Part shown: positions 10,431-18,498 of the stretch, piece by piece | How positions within the stretch are numbered: the stretch's first letter is position 1 | How the letters are laid out: every line of letters starts with the position of its first letter | NCBI RefSeq assembly: GCF_001592205.1 | Contig: NZ_BCWM01000024.1 | Coordinates: forward strand, 1 to 47,265 | DNA: 47,265 bases | Source of the DNA: Brevundimonas vesicularis NBRC 12165 | GTDB taxonomy: Bacteria; Pseudomonadota; Alphaproteobacteria; Caulobacterales; Caulobacteraceae | Reading direction: 5' to 3' | The notes under the pieces: model-generated | Seen by the model: the letters and a program-made list of their open reading frames with translations, nothing else | Told to the model about the DNA's origin: nothing | Database searches by the model: none | Position numbers and translations under genes: made by a program

Positions 10431-10690
10431 GGGGCGCGACGCGTCGGATCGGCTTCGCTGGACGTATCCGCTTTTGCCGCCTTCAGGAGGCCACGCAGGG
10501 TGAGGGCGAGGCCGAACAGCGCCAGCACCAGCCCGAGCGCGACGACGACAAGGCTGAGTTCCTCGGGGCACCGCGCCCAACCGAACAGGGTTGCGGCAGA
10601 TCCGATCAGGCTTGGCGCAGTCGTCAACAGCAGTCCAAACAGCCCCACCGTCAGGCCGAGCGGCATGGCAAGCTTCAGCTTTGTGCGCAT
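10427..10690 (-). CDS. Small two-segment membrane protein
   Basis: An 87-residue protein with two predicted transmembrane helices, residues about 8-32 (AMPLGLTVGLFGLLLTT...) and about 45-68 (LSLVVVALGLVLALFGLAL). A polar C-terminal tail (KAAKADTSSEADPTRRAP) follows. Its TAA stop overlaps the stop of the convergent gene by a few bases. It has no recognisable family and no motif that points to a role. Confidence 0.6.
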   Translation of the reverse strand: MRTKLKLAMPLGLTVGLFGLLLTTAPSLIGSAATLFGWARCPEELSLVVVALGLVLALFGLALTLRGLLKAAKADTSSEADPTRRAP

Positions 10691-10769
10691 ATCAGGGCCT
10701 CAAGACAGAGTGGCATTCTGCATAGATTGCTAGAGATACGCGCGTTTTCTCACAACCCTAAGCTGACGC

Positions 10770-12479
10770 TCAGGCCTCAACCGTCGCAGGCGGCGCTTCG
10801 CTCGGTTGCGGATCCAGCGACCCTGCCGTCACCATCACCGGCAGCCGGATCATCACCGCCGCGCCTTCGCCCAGGGTGCTGTCGATGGTCATGCGGCCGC
10901 CGTGCAGTTCGGTCAGGCTGCGGACAAGGGACAGGCCCAGGCCGGTCCCTTGCGCCTTCTGATCGGCGCCGCCGGCCTGTTCGAAGGGGCGGCCCAGGCG
11001 TTGCAGGTCCTGCGGCGCGATGCCGACGCCGGTGTCGGAGACGGCCAAATCCAGGTCCGACCCGTCGGCGTCCAGGGTGATGGTGACCGAGCCGCCCGCC
11101 GGCGTGAACTTGACCGCATTGGACAGCAGGTTCAGCGCCATCTGCTTCAGGGCGCGGGCGTCGGCGCGGACCTTGATCGGCTCGGACGGCAGGACGGCGG
11201 CCAGCTCGACCCCCTTGTCGTCGGCCTGAAGCCGGACCAGGGCGACGGCGGCGGACACGGCGTCGCGGGCGTCGAAGGTCTCCATCGCCAGCTGGTAGCG
11301 TTCGGCCTCGATCTTGGACAGGTCCAGGACGTCGTTGATCAGGTCCAGCAGGTGGCCGCCCGCCTGATGGATGGCGTCGGCGTATCCGGCGTAGCGTTCG
11401 GGCAGGGGGCCGAACAGCTTCTGGCGCATGATGTCCGCAAAGCCGAGCACGGCGTTCAGGGGGGTACGCAGCTCGTGGCTCATATTGGCCAGGAAGCGTG
11501 TCTTGCCGGCCGACTGGGCCTCGGCCTCCACGCGGGCGGTCTCCAGCCCCAGCTCGCGGGCGAACTGGGCCGTGCCGTCGAACGCCTGGGCGATCAGGTG
11601 CGGGCGGTCCGTCTCGTGCTGGAACGGGCCCAAGATCATGACGACACGGCGGTCCAGGGCGATGCGCGGCGTGAACTGGACCTCGACCGACTGGCCCGAC
11701 AGGGCGCGGGCCAACGCTGCGGACACGGCCGGGCGGTCTGGCGCATGCACGGCCGAGATCAGGCCCTGTTCGGTCAGCGCCAGCACCGACAGGGCGGGCG
11801 GCGGCGTTCCCCAGGTCGCGACCGCGCGGCCCGACGGATCGAGCAGCAGGGTCAGGGCCGGCTGATCCTCCAGCAAAGCGGCGATCCGGGCGGCCTCGTC
11901 CTCGGCTTCGGCCAGGCGACGCTGGCGCGCGCTCCAGGTCAGTCGCATGGCGGCGATGATCGCGCCCATGGCCAGCAGGCCCGAGACGGCGGCCAGCAAG
12001 GGGCCTTGCGCCTCCGCCCCGTTCAGCCAGGTCGAGATCAGCCCCGCCAGCAGCGGCAGGGCCACCGCAAAGGCGCCCATCCGGGTCAGACGATCGGCGC
12101 CGACGCGGGCATGATGCACGCCGTGATCTAGGGCGATCCCCGCCGCCAGCGGCGTCAGGATCAGGCCGGGCAGGGCGCCGGTCACGCCGCCGGTCAGGCC
12201 GGCCGAGGCGGTGGCGGCCAGGATCCAGCCGCCCATGACCGCCAGCCGCAGCCCCACGCTGTCGCGCACCATCAGCACGACGCCGAACACGCCGGGGAAG
12301 GCCATCAGCAGCAGGGCGGCCAGTGGCGCGTCCTTCAGCCCGTCCATCATCTGGGCCGCCAGCGCCGTCAGGGCCACCGCCACCGCCCAGATGGCATGCC
12401 ATAAGGCGACCAGCGGGGCGCCCAACGCCGCGTCGTGCGTCGGGTCGTCCTCGAATCTGGCGTGGGCGTCGGGTTTCAA
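10770..12479 (-). CDS. divJ: Membrane sensor histidine kinase, DivJ-like
   Basis: A 569-residue kinase. The N-terminus has about six hydrophobic segments between residues 28 and 178, followed by a PAS-like linker (about 200-310). A HisKA domain has the phospho-acceptor His335 in MSHELRTPLNAVLGFADIM. The HATPase_c domain carries N-, G1- and G2-box motifs (NLLSNAVKF, DTGVGIAP, GTGLGLSLV). The sequence after the histidine (GGHLLDLINDVLDLSKIEAERYQL) and the short multi-pass N-terminus match the Caulobacter DivJ plan, where DivJ phosphorylates DivK and PleD at the stalked pole and so affects CtrA. The gene name is an inference from family memory; PleC-like relatives are the main alternative. It is divergent from sufE. 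Confidence 0.72.
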   Translation of the reverse strand: MKPDAHARFEDDPTHDAALGAPLVALWHAIWAVAVALTALAAQMMDGLKDAPLAALLLMAFPGVFGVVLMVRDSVGLRLAVMGGWILAATASAGLTGGVTGALPGLILTPLAAGIALDHGVHHARVGADRLTRMGAFAVALPLLAGLISTWLNGAEAQGPLLAAVSGLLAMGAIIAAMRLTWSARQRRLAEAEDEAARIAALLEDQPALTLLLDPSGRAVATWGTPPPALSVLALTEQGLISAVHAPDRPAVSAALARALSGQSVEVQFTPRIALDRRVVMILGPFQHETDRPHLIAQAFDGTAQFARELGLETARVEAEAQSAGKTRFLANMSHELRTPLNAVLGFADIMRQKLFGPLPERYAGYADAIHQAGGHLLDLINDVLDLSKIEAERYQLAMETFDARDAVSAAVALVRLQADDKGVELAAVLPSEPIKVRADARALKQMALNLLSNAVKFTPAGGSVTITLDADGSDLDLAVSDTGVGIAPQDLQRLGRPFEQAGGADQKAQGTGLGLSLVRSLTELHGGRMTIDSTLGEGAAVMIRLPVMVTAGSLDPQPSEAPPATVEA

Positions 12480-12643
12480 GAAGGGCGGGCCATGGTTTTC
12501 GTCTGCGCCCAGACTAGGGCTGCGGCTGAGTCGGTGCGAGGCCGCTCCCCCCTGAGGCGAACCCCATTGCGGCGTTCACCATGAATATCGGGGGACAAAA
12601 CGGCCGGTTGTCGTTAACAGCCGCGCGGCCTATCTGGCGGCGC

Positions 12644-13081
12644 ATGACCGACCGCACGCCGCCGACCGACACCCTGGACCAGACCCTGGCCGAACTGGCC
12701 GAGGATTTCGACCTGCTGGGCGATTGGGAGCAACGGATCGAATACGTCATCGAACTGGGCAAGGGGCTGGCTCCTCTGGACGAGGCCGACCGGATCGAGG
12801 CCAACAAGGTGCCGGGCTGCGCCGCCCAGGTCTGGCTGGCGACGACGCAGGACGACGGGCGGCTGTGGTTCGCCGCCGACAGCGACAGCGCCCTGTCCAA
12901 GGGCAATATCGCCCTGCTGCTGAAACTCTATTCCGGCCGCACGCCGCAGGAGATCGCCGCCTTCGACGCCCGCGCGGCGCTGGATCGGCTGGGCCTGCCC
13001 TCGGCCCTGACCCGCCAACGCGCCAATGGCTTGAACAGCATGGTCGGCCGCATCCGCGAGGCGGCGCTGGCGGTTCAGTAG
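12644..13081 (+). CDS. sufE: SufE, cysteine desulfuration sulfur acceptor
   Basis: A 145-residue SufE. It accepts persulfide sulfur from the SufS desulfurase on its active cysteine, here Cys59 in the KVPGCAAQVWL motif, for Fe-S cluster assembly. The family marks LGDWEQRIEYVIELGK, an AdSDSALSKGNIALLL region, SGRTPQEI and the C-terminal GLNSMVGRIREAA are all present. I use ATG 12644; a longer frame from 12581 is open but adds a non-conserved leader. The suf operon itself is not in the window, so this is a stand-alone copy, divergent from the DivJ-like kinase and 61 bases ahead of a membrane protein gene. Confidence 0.95.
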   Translation: MTDRTPPTDTLDQTLAELAEDFDLLGDWEQRIEYVIELGKGLAPLDEADRIEANKVPGCAAQVWLATTQDDGRLWFAADSDSALSKGNIALLLKLYSGRTPQEIAAFDARAALDRLGLPSALTRQRANGLNSMVGRIREAALAVQ

Positions 13082-13142
13082 TCGGGGGTTGCAACCGCCG
13101 GCCCGGCGACCCACGATCGCGGGGTCGTAACCGGGGGCGCGA

Positions 13143-13811
13143 ATGGACCTGCTGAAGATCCTGCGCAGTTTCGAGGAGTTTCTCTTCGAGGCGGTCAGTT
13201 GGCTGGTCTTTTATCCCCTGACCCTGTGGCGCATCCTGCGCGGACCGTTGGCGGCGATGGACTATTCGGACCGCGAGCAGAGCGACAGCGAGGAGCGTCG
13301 CTACGACGACGCGCTCAGCCCGCCGCTGTTCCTGTTGGCCACCATCGTCCTGACCAATCTGCTGTCGATGGCGCTGCATGTGCCGCCGCCGGCCGAGGCG
13401 ACCGACCTCAGCCGCATGGTCTATGCGTCCCAGCAGAACCTGGTCCTGTTCCGCTCGCTCGCCTTCAGCCTGATCCCGCTGGTCGCCGCCGTCACCCTGC
13501 TGCGCCATGAGAAGAAGCGCATCAGCCGCGAAACCCTGCGCGCGCCCTTCTATGCGCAATCCTATCTCGCCGCCGTCTGCGCCGCCTTCGTCTCGGCGGG
13601 CGGGACCATCTTTCAGCGGCCCGAACTGCCCAATGCGGTCGGCGCTGCGATCATGATCCTCGGCGCGGCCTGGTTCGTCATCGTGCAGTCCCGCTGGTTC
13701 GCCCGGCGGCTGAATGTGTCAAAGGGGCGCGGCGCCGTCATCGCGGTGCTGGCCCTGATCCGGGCGCTGATCTACCTCCTGGCTATCCTGATCCCCATCG
13801 CCCTGATCTGA
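13143..13811 (+). CDS. Multi-pass membrane protein of unknown function
   Basis: A 222-residue protein with an amphipathic N-terminus (LKILRSFEEFLFEAVSWLVFYPLTLWRIL). About five transmembrane segments follow, at roughly residues 60-80, 100-118, 135-155, 163-180 and 198-220. The layout (N-terminal WRI-R-GP motif, acidic cytosolic loop, then hydrophobic segments) resembles permease-like DUF proteins of Alphaproteobacteria, but I cannot name the family. It lies 61 bases after sufE on the same strand and may share its transcript. Confidence 0.75.
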   Translation: MDLLKILRSFEEFLFEAVSWLVFYPLTLWRILRGPLAAMDYSDREQSDSEERRYDDALSPPLFLLATIVLTNLLSMALHVPPPAEATDLSRMVYASQQNLVLFRSLAFSLIPLVAAVTLLRHEKKRISRETLRAPFYAQSYLAAVCAAFVSAGGTIFQRPELPNAVGAAIMILGAAWFVIVQSRWFARRLNVSKGRGAVIAVLALIRALIYLLAILIPIALI

Positions 13812-13926
13812 TCGGGCATGACAGGGTGCAATGAGGGTGCTCTTGTCAGCGCATCGCGAAATCTAAGCGAAGGTCTGCTTGCCGGCGCGATGGCCATTGC
13901 GGATTTCGACCCGTTGCTGACGTTCG

Positions 13927-14139
13927 TTAGCGCTTCGCCTTGCGCGCTGATCGCTCCTGCCAAGCGACGCCGCCGAAGACAGCGAGTAGGCCTACGAGAA
14001 AGAGGGCGTCCTGTATTATGGGAGCGGCGCCAAGCATCTCCGCTGGCAATCGAGCGGCTAGTAACACCAGCCCTCCCCAGGTCACGGCCCGCGCTACGCC
14101 ATTCGGTTTAGGTCCTCGACCTTCCTGCAGATCAACCAT
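13927..14139 (-). CDS. Small membrane protein, orphan
   Basis: A 70-residue protein with two hydrophobic segments (about residues 18-40 and 43-61) and a basic tail (WQERSARKAKR). I start it at ATG 14139 because GGTGGAGAG lies 6-8 bases before it; a longer frame to 14256 adds a polar, non-signal leader. No family is recognised. The gene sits in a sparsely coding stretch of small orphans flanked by palindromic repeat remnants. Confidence 0.5.
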   Translation of the reverse strand: MVDLQEGRGPKPNGVARAVTWGGLVLLAARLPAEMLGAAPIIQDALFLVGLLAVFGGVAWQERSARKAKR

Positions 14140-14336
14140 TGGCTCTCCACCCTGCGTTGAAGATAATGATGCGTAACTTACGCTGTCCACCCCTAGCCGA
14201 TGTTTAGAACGTTCGCTCACGGCAAGGGTCGCCGAGGTCCGCTTCCCACCCCACACGGTGGTTCGGAAGGTCTGCTTCCGGGCCTTGGGCCGAATGCCCG
14301 GTTTCCGGCCTAGTGCCGATGTCGTGGTCCGACCCG

Positions 14337-14717
14337 TTAGCGACTTTCAGCCTGTCCGCTTTCGGCGAGCAGTGTGGCGGCGTGGGAGTCCCAGAACGCC
14401 TCCATGAATGAACGAAACCATCCGCTGTCCATCCCCATCGACCGGCTTCCCTGACGGGGGGTGGCGAACACCAAGCCCCAAGGCGACAGGGGGCCGAACC
14501 CGTGCTCGCAGTAGACGATCAGGGTATCTGACTGCGCTTCGTGGTCGAACACGACCCAACCCTCAAACTGCTGGTCGGGGGTTCCGTATTCCCAGTCGAG
14601 GGTGATCGGGCGCGGATCGACAAGCCCGTTAAGAACGGCCAGCTTAACGCTGTCCTCTGTGAGGACTGATAGCTCACCGGCTATCAGGCGAGCGAGACCG
14701 GCTGCGGATGTCGACAT
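14337..14717 (-). CDS. Hypothetical cytoplasmic protein, orphan
   Basis: A 126-residue acidic protein with no signal peptide or membrane segment. The central part (ITLDWEYGTPDQQFEGWVVFD, then DTLIVYCEHGFGPLSPWGLVF) looks like a compact alpha/beta fold and is coherent enough to be a real gene. I recognise no family. It is isolated, with about 200 gene-free bases on one side and a palindrome at 14745 just upstream of its start, which could act on its expression or simply be a repeat. Confidence 0.5.
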   Translation of the reverse strand: MSTSAAGLARLIAGELSVLTEDSVKLAVLNGLVDPRPITLDWEYGTPDQQFEGWVVFDHEAQSDTLIVYCEHGFGPLSPWGLVFATPRQGSRSMGMDSGWFRSFMEAFWDSHAATLLAESGQAESR

Positions 14718-14744
14718 ATTTGAAGTCTAACCCCGCAAGACGCC

Positions 14745-14774
14745 AATGTCGCCTTCCCACCCAAAGCCGACATT
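14745..14774. repeat. Imperfect palindrome, degenerate intergenic repeat
   Basis: Arms AATGTCG (14745-14751) and CGACATT (14768-14774) are perfect reverse complements around a 16-base centre with a CTT/AAG inner pairing. A very similar core (GTCCGCTTCCCACCCC at 14237-14252, compared with GTCGCCTTCCCACCCA at 14748-14763) and a looser relative around 13880-13925 suggest decayed copies of one dispersed element. Confidence 0.55.
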
Positions 14775-14821
14775 TGCCGCGTCCGTTTCCCGCAGTAAAA
14801 ATTCAGTGCGATCTGTGAACC

Positions 14822-15532
14822 TCACCCGATCCCATAGTGATCCGCCAGGGCCTGCAGCGCCTGTTTCAGGACGGTCTTGCCCTGGCGGCGGCGTAGGCCG
14901 AGGCCCGTTTCGGCCAGTTGCAGGCTGTCGCCGTGGATGCAGATGCAGGTGAGGATGGGGCGAAGGCGCGGGCCGACGGCGGTCAGCGCCTGTTCGACGC
15001 GGCGGGCGGCGGACAGGGCGCGGTCGGTCGGCTCCATCCGCGCGGCGGTTCCCGAGCCGGAGGTCGGCAGGGCGTCCCAGCGCATGGTGACCGACGCGCC
15101 CTTCGTCGCCTGTTCCGCCTCGCGCCGCAGCCGTTCGCCGGCGGCGGTCTCGGCCGGGGTCAGCCAGGGGCGGCCGGACGCATCCTTGCGCCGCGCCAGC
15201 CAGGCGATGGGGCTTTCGCCCAGATTGGCCCGCGCGCGGACCATGCGGCCATCCGGCTGCATCAGGTCGCGCTGGCCCGCCACGAAGCCGGGACGGCCGG
15301 GGGCAGGGGATGGCGTCGGGTCCGGCTGGGCGCGTCCCGACCAGCCGCCGCCTGGCCGCACGCGCAGGCCGGGCTGGTCGATCAGGGCGCGAAACTCGGT
15401 CTCGGTCAGGGTCAGGCTGATGCGGCTGCGGCGATCGGGCGACAAGCGCAAGGCATAGGCCCCGCCCTCGGCCGACAGCCAGGCGCCGGGCTTGGCCATC
15501 AGATCGCGCGCGCGTTCCAGAAGCCGGCTCAT
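14822..15532 (-). CDS. DUF6456 domain protein
   Basis: A 236-residue protein. It begins MSRLLERARDLMAKPGAWLSAEGG and ends with the conserved block LRPILTCICIHGDSLQLAETGLG, then RRRQGKTVLKQALQALADHYG. This C-terminal module (a helical domain with a GKTVLK-type turn) is DUF6456, found in Alphaproteobacteria next to small HTH proteins. Its ATG at 15532 overlaps the stop of the upstream HTH gene by 4 bases, so the two are translationally coupled. The wider frame to 15925 is an artefact. Function is unknown; the pairing and the position next to ctrA suggest a DNA-binding or regulatory role. Confidence 0.8.
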   Translation of the reverse strand: MSRLLERARDLMAKPGAWLSAEGGAYALRLSPDRRSRISLTLTETEFRALIDQPGLRVRPGGGWSGRAQPDPTPSPAPGRPGFVAGQRDLMQPDGRMVRARANLGESPIAWLARRKDASGRPWLTPAETAAGERLRREAEQATKGASVTMRWDALPTSGSGTAARMEPTDRALSAARRVEQALTAVGPRLRPILTCICIHGDSLQLAETGLGLRRRQGKTVLKQALQALADHYGIG

Positions 15533-15903
15533 TGCGGCAGCTCCAGGCGGGGCGACTGATACAGACCCTGAATGCAGCCTTCGAGGTCGTTCATCAGCTC
15601 GTCGAGGCTGCGCTGTTCGCGCTCGTCCTCGACCCAGCGGCAGGCGGCGCCGACGCTGGCGCGATTGACGCCGAAGACGTGGCCGACCCGCTCCATCGTC
15701 CAGCCATAGGCGACGTGCGATAGGTACATGGCCAGCCAGCGCGGGCGGGCCGCGCGCGGGTTCATCCGGCCCCGACCGGTCATCTGCGACGGATGGGCGC
15801 CGGTGCGCGCCGCGATCAGATGAATGGCCAGCCCGGCCTTGACCTGATCCTCCTCGGTGACCGGCACCCTGTATTCCTCCAGCACGAAACGTTTCCCTCT
15901 CAC
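15529..15903 (-). CDS. Helix-turn-helix protein related to the DnaA DNA-binding domain
   Basis: A 124-residue protein. Residues about 50-95 (RPRWLAMYLSHVAYGWTMERVGHVFGVNRASVGAAC, read in pieces) match the C-terminal DnaA-type HTH: an R-x-x-A-MYL-x-H helix, a glycine, then a recognition helix followed by an acidic helix (RWVEDERE). It lacks the AAA+ domain of DnaA, so it may bind DNA but cannot initiate replication by itself. Start is GTG 15903 with a weak CGAGAG site. It is coupled to the DUF6456 gene and is divergent from ctrA, sharing the 360-base regulatory region between them. Confidence 0.78.
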   Translation of the reverse strand: MRGKRFVLEEYRVPVTEEDQVKAGLAIHLIAARTGAHPSQMTGRGRMNPRAARPRWLAMYLSHVAYGWTMERVGHVFGVNRASVGAACRWVEDEREQRSLDELMNDLEGCIQGLYQSPRLELPQ

Positions 15904-15979
15904 GAACTCTCGACGCCGGCATCATAGGTGGCCGCGACGTCGCGATAGGAATATCATCCTACTGTGCGCCAAAATCGGT

Positions 15980-16260
15980 CGTGGCGGCTTAACCGCCTTG
16001 AGGTTGCGGGCAGCACGTCGTGCGTGAGGGAGGTGAGAGGACGGGCGGTATGTCGGCCGAAACACGGGGGCGCAGGTTGAACATGGTTAATAAATTTCGA
16101 ATCGTTGACTCCAGCCCCTCGACGCCGATTCGCAAATCAGCCTAGATTCGCCTCAATTGGATGGCGTTAACCCTTCTTAAGGTTTTCACGTCTTAACTTG
16201 CGAACAAGGTTACCCGGCCGTGTGTCAGGGTGGTTACCGCAAAGCTTTTGCCTGGAGGGG
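15980..16260 (+). promoter_or_regulatory. ctrA upstream regulatory region with GANTC sites and TTAA boxes
   Basis: Four GANTC sites, the target of the cell-cycle methylase CcrM, cluster at 16099-16103, 16107-16111, 16127-16131 and 16145-16149. TTAA words lie at 15989, 16087, 16167, 16177 and 16193. The pair at 16167/16177 is spaced by six bases rather than the seven of a canonical CtrA box, and TTAACCGCCTTGAGG at 15989 has the right spacing with a mismatched second half. In Caulobacter the ctrA promoter is controlled by CcrM methylation and by CtrA itself, so the same logic is likely here. The exact promoters cannot be placed by eye. Confidence 0.6.
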
Positions 16261-16265
16261 CACGT

Positions 16266-16967
16266 ATGCGCGTCCTGTTGATTGAAGACGATCACGCAAC
16301 CGCCCAAAGCATCGAACTGATGCTGAAGTCGGAAGGCTTCAACGTCTATACGACGGACCTGGGCGAGGAAGGCATCGATCTGGGCAAGATCTATGACTAC
16401 GACCTCATTCTTCTTGACCTGAACCTGCCGGACATGAGCGGCCTGGAAGTGCTGCGCCAGCTGCGCGTCGGCAAGGTCAACACCCCGGTCATGATCCTGT
16501 CGGGCAGCCACGAGATCGAAACCAAGGTCAAGACCTTCGGCGGCGGCGCCGACGACTATATGACCAAGCCCTTCCACAAGGACGAGCTAATCGCGCGCAC
16601 CCACGCCGTGGTCCGCCGCTCCAAGGGTCACGCCCAGGCGATCATCCACACCGGCGAGATCGCCGTGAACCTGGACGCCAAGACGGTCGAGGTGAACGGT
16701 CACCGTGTCCACCTGACGGGCAAGGAATACCAGATGCTGGAGCTGCTCTCGCTCCGCAAGGGCACCACCCTGACCAAGGAAATGTTCCTGAACCACCTGT
16801 ACGGCGGCATGGACGAGCCCGAGCTGAAGATCATCGACGTCTTCATCTGCAAGCTGCGCAAGAAGCTGGCCACCGCCGCCGACGGCAAACACTATATCGA
16901 AACCGTCTGGGGACGCGGCTATGTCCTGCGCGACCCGGCCGAGGGCGTCGTCACCGTCGCCGCCTGA
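16266..16967 (+). CDS. ctrA: Cell-cycle response regulator CtrA
   Basis: A 233-residue OmpR-type regulator and the master transcription factor of the Caulobacter cell cycle. The receiver domain has acidic residues E7/D8/D9, phospho-acceptor Asp51 in LILLDLNLP, and Lys in YMTKPF. The C-terminal winged helix includes [19 protein letters not shown] and FICKLRKKL, diagnostic of CtrA. The protein ends in Ala-Ala, which in Caulobacter is the ClpXP degradation signal. Start ATG 16266 is supported by CTGGAGGGG. It is followed by a strong terminator. It is likely to be phosphorylated through the CckA-ChpT relay and kept in check by the DivJ/DivK branch, whose kinase may be the gene at 10770. Confidence 0.97.
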   Translation: MRVLLIEDDHATAQSIELMLKSEGFNVYTTDLGEEGIDLGKIYDYDLILLDLNLPDMSGLEVLRQLRVGKVNTPVMILSGSHEIETKVKTFGGGADDYMTKPFHKDELIARTHAVVRRSKGHAQAIIHTGEIAVNLDAKTVEVNGHRVHLTGKEYQMLELLSLRKGTTLTKEMFLNHLYGGMDEPELKIIDVFICKLRKKLATAADGKHYIETVWGRGYVLRDPAEGVVTVAA

Positions 16968-16993
16968 TCGACCTTCGATCCACCAGTTCGAAA

Positions 16994-17019
16994 CGCCCGC
17001 CGGTGACGGCGGGCGTTTT
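16994..17019 (+). terminator. Rho-independent terminator after ctrA
   Basis: Perfect 8-bp arms CGCCCGCC (16994-17001) and GGCGGGCG (17008-17015) enclose a 6-base loop and are followed by TTTT. It begins 27 bases after the ctrA stop. Three A residues precede the stem, so it may also stop transcription of the convergent hydrolase gene, weakly. Confidence 0.88.
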
Positions 17020-17030
17020 GCGTTGGGAGC

Positions 17031-18410
17031 CTACTGACGCTTGGCCGGCATGTCGCGGCCGCCCTGGTGCAGGATCAGCCCATCGACGGCGCCGTCGGCG
17101 TTGCGGGTGAAGGTGATCTGGGCGTCGACGGCGGTCAGGTAGAAGGCGTCTTCAGCCTCCGCCGTCAGTTCGAAGGCGGGCTGGCCGGTGGCCTGGGCCA
17201 TCAGCTTGCCGTCCACGACCGAGATCGTCAGGGCGAAGGTCGGGGCCAGATTATAGACCCCCTCATAAGCCTTCAGCACGTCGGGCGAGAGGGCGACGGC
17301 GCGGCGTTCGCTGGGCAGGGTCACGGTCCCGCCGCGCGCCAGGGTGACCAAAGCCGCGCCCAGTTTGTCGGGCGCCTCGCCGTTCAGATTGCCCAGGACG
17401 ATGACGGCGGTCCGGTCGCCCGGATCATAGGCCATATAGGTGTTGAAGCCCTCGATGGCGCCGTTGTGCCAGACCAGACGCTTGCCGTCGGCCTCGGACA
17501 CCATCAGCCCCATGGCGTAGCCGTTGCGGACCGGCGTGGTCAGGGCGGTCATCGACTGGGCGTTCAGCAGTCGGCCGCTGAACAGGCCCTGTTCCCACTT
17601 CAGCAGGTCGTGGGTGGTCGAATACAGGGCGCCGGCCCCGGTCGGGATGGTCATGTCCACATAGTCGGCGTTGACGACGCCGTCGGCGCCCGGCGCATAG
17701 CCCGAGGCCCGGCGGGGCAGGATCACGTCGTGGCGGTCGTAACCGCTGTCGCTCATGCCCAGCGGCTGGAACAGATTGGCAGTGACGAAATCGGCGTAGG
17801 TCTGGCCGCTGGCCGCCTCGATGATGGCGCTGAGCAGCACATAGCCCGAGTTGGAATAGGCGAACCGGGAGCCCGGCGCGAAATCCAGCGGCCGGTCGCG
17901 GAACCGGGCGATCAACTGCGGCAGCGTCGCGGGCCGGGTTTTCTGGGCCTCGAAATCGGAAAAGGCGGTGAAGTTGGGCACGCCCGCCGTGTGGCTGAGC
18001 AGATGGCGCGGGGTGATCGTGTCCCAGGCGGCCGGGGCGTCGGGCAGCCAGGTCTTGATCGGCGCATCCAGATCCAGCTTGCCCTGCTGGTTCAGCAGCA
18101 TGACCGCGACGGCGGTGAACTGTTTCGACAGCGAGCCCAGGCGGAACTTCACATCACCGTCGTTGGGGATGTTCCACTCGCGATTGGCCAGGCCGTAGCC
18201 CTGATCCAGAAGGATGCGACCGTCGCGGGCGACCAGGACCGCGCCGGAGAAGGCGTCGGCGTCGCTGGAGGCGCGGATCACCTGATCCATGCGCGCCGCA
18301 TCCTGGGCGGCGGCCGGGCGGCTGGCCAGCGGGCTGAGCGTGAGGGCCAGGGCGCTGGCGGCCAGCAGCAGAATGGCCGGACGACGGCGGGCGAGGGACG
18401 AATGAGGCAA
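17031..18410 (-). CDS. Exported serine hydrolase of the beta-lactamase class C / D-aminopeptidase family
   Basis: A 459-residue protein of the beta-lactamase (PF00144) superfamily. With the TTG start at 18410 (AGGAGA seven bases upstream) it has an RRR-type Sec signal and a cut after AAA-Q. The catalytic S-x-x-K is SLSK (Ser93, Lys96). The Tyr motif is YSNSGY (Tyr185), and the third element is HNG (His315). A C-terminal lipocalin-like DUF3471 domain starts near LSPDVLKAYEGVYNL. Such proteins cleave peptides, esters or D-amino-acid amides in the periplasm; few are true beta-lactamases. A GTG at 18434 is the longer alternative start. It converges on ctrA. Confidence 0.88.
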   Translation of the reverse strand: MPHSSLARRRPAILLLAASALALTLSPLASRPAAAQDAARMDQVIRASSDADAFSGAVLVARDGRILLDQGYGLANREWNIPNDGDVKFRLGSLSKQFTAVAVMLLNQQGKLDLDAPIKTWLPDAPAAWDTITPRHLLSHTAGVPNFTAFSDFEAQKTRPATLPQLIARFRDRPLDFAPGSRFAYSNSGYVLLSAIIEAASGQTYADFVTANLFQPLGMSDSGYDRHDVILPRRASGYAPGADGVVNADYVDMTIPTGAGALYSTTHDLLKWEQGLFSGRLLNAQSMTALTTPVRNGYAMGLMVSEADGKRLVWHNGAIEGFNTYMAYDPGDRTAVIVLGNLNGEAPDKLGAALVTLARGGTVTLPSERRAVALSPDVLKAYEGVYNLAPTFALTISVVDGKLMAQATGQPAFELTAEAEDAFYLTAVDAQITFTRNADGAVDGLILHQGGRDMPAKRQ

Positions 18411-18498
18411 GGGGCGGTCTCCTGAACGCGTCACGCTAACGCTTTCAGAGAGAGGCGGCGAGAGCGGCGTTTGGATGCAGGCGCCGCGTCCCTTTTTG

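Noticed and set aside
16167..16180. Canonical CtrA box in the ctrA promoter
   Set aside because: The TTAA words are spaced by six bases instead of seven, so it is noted only as part of the regulatory region and not as a confirmed site.
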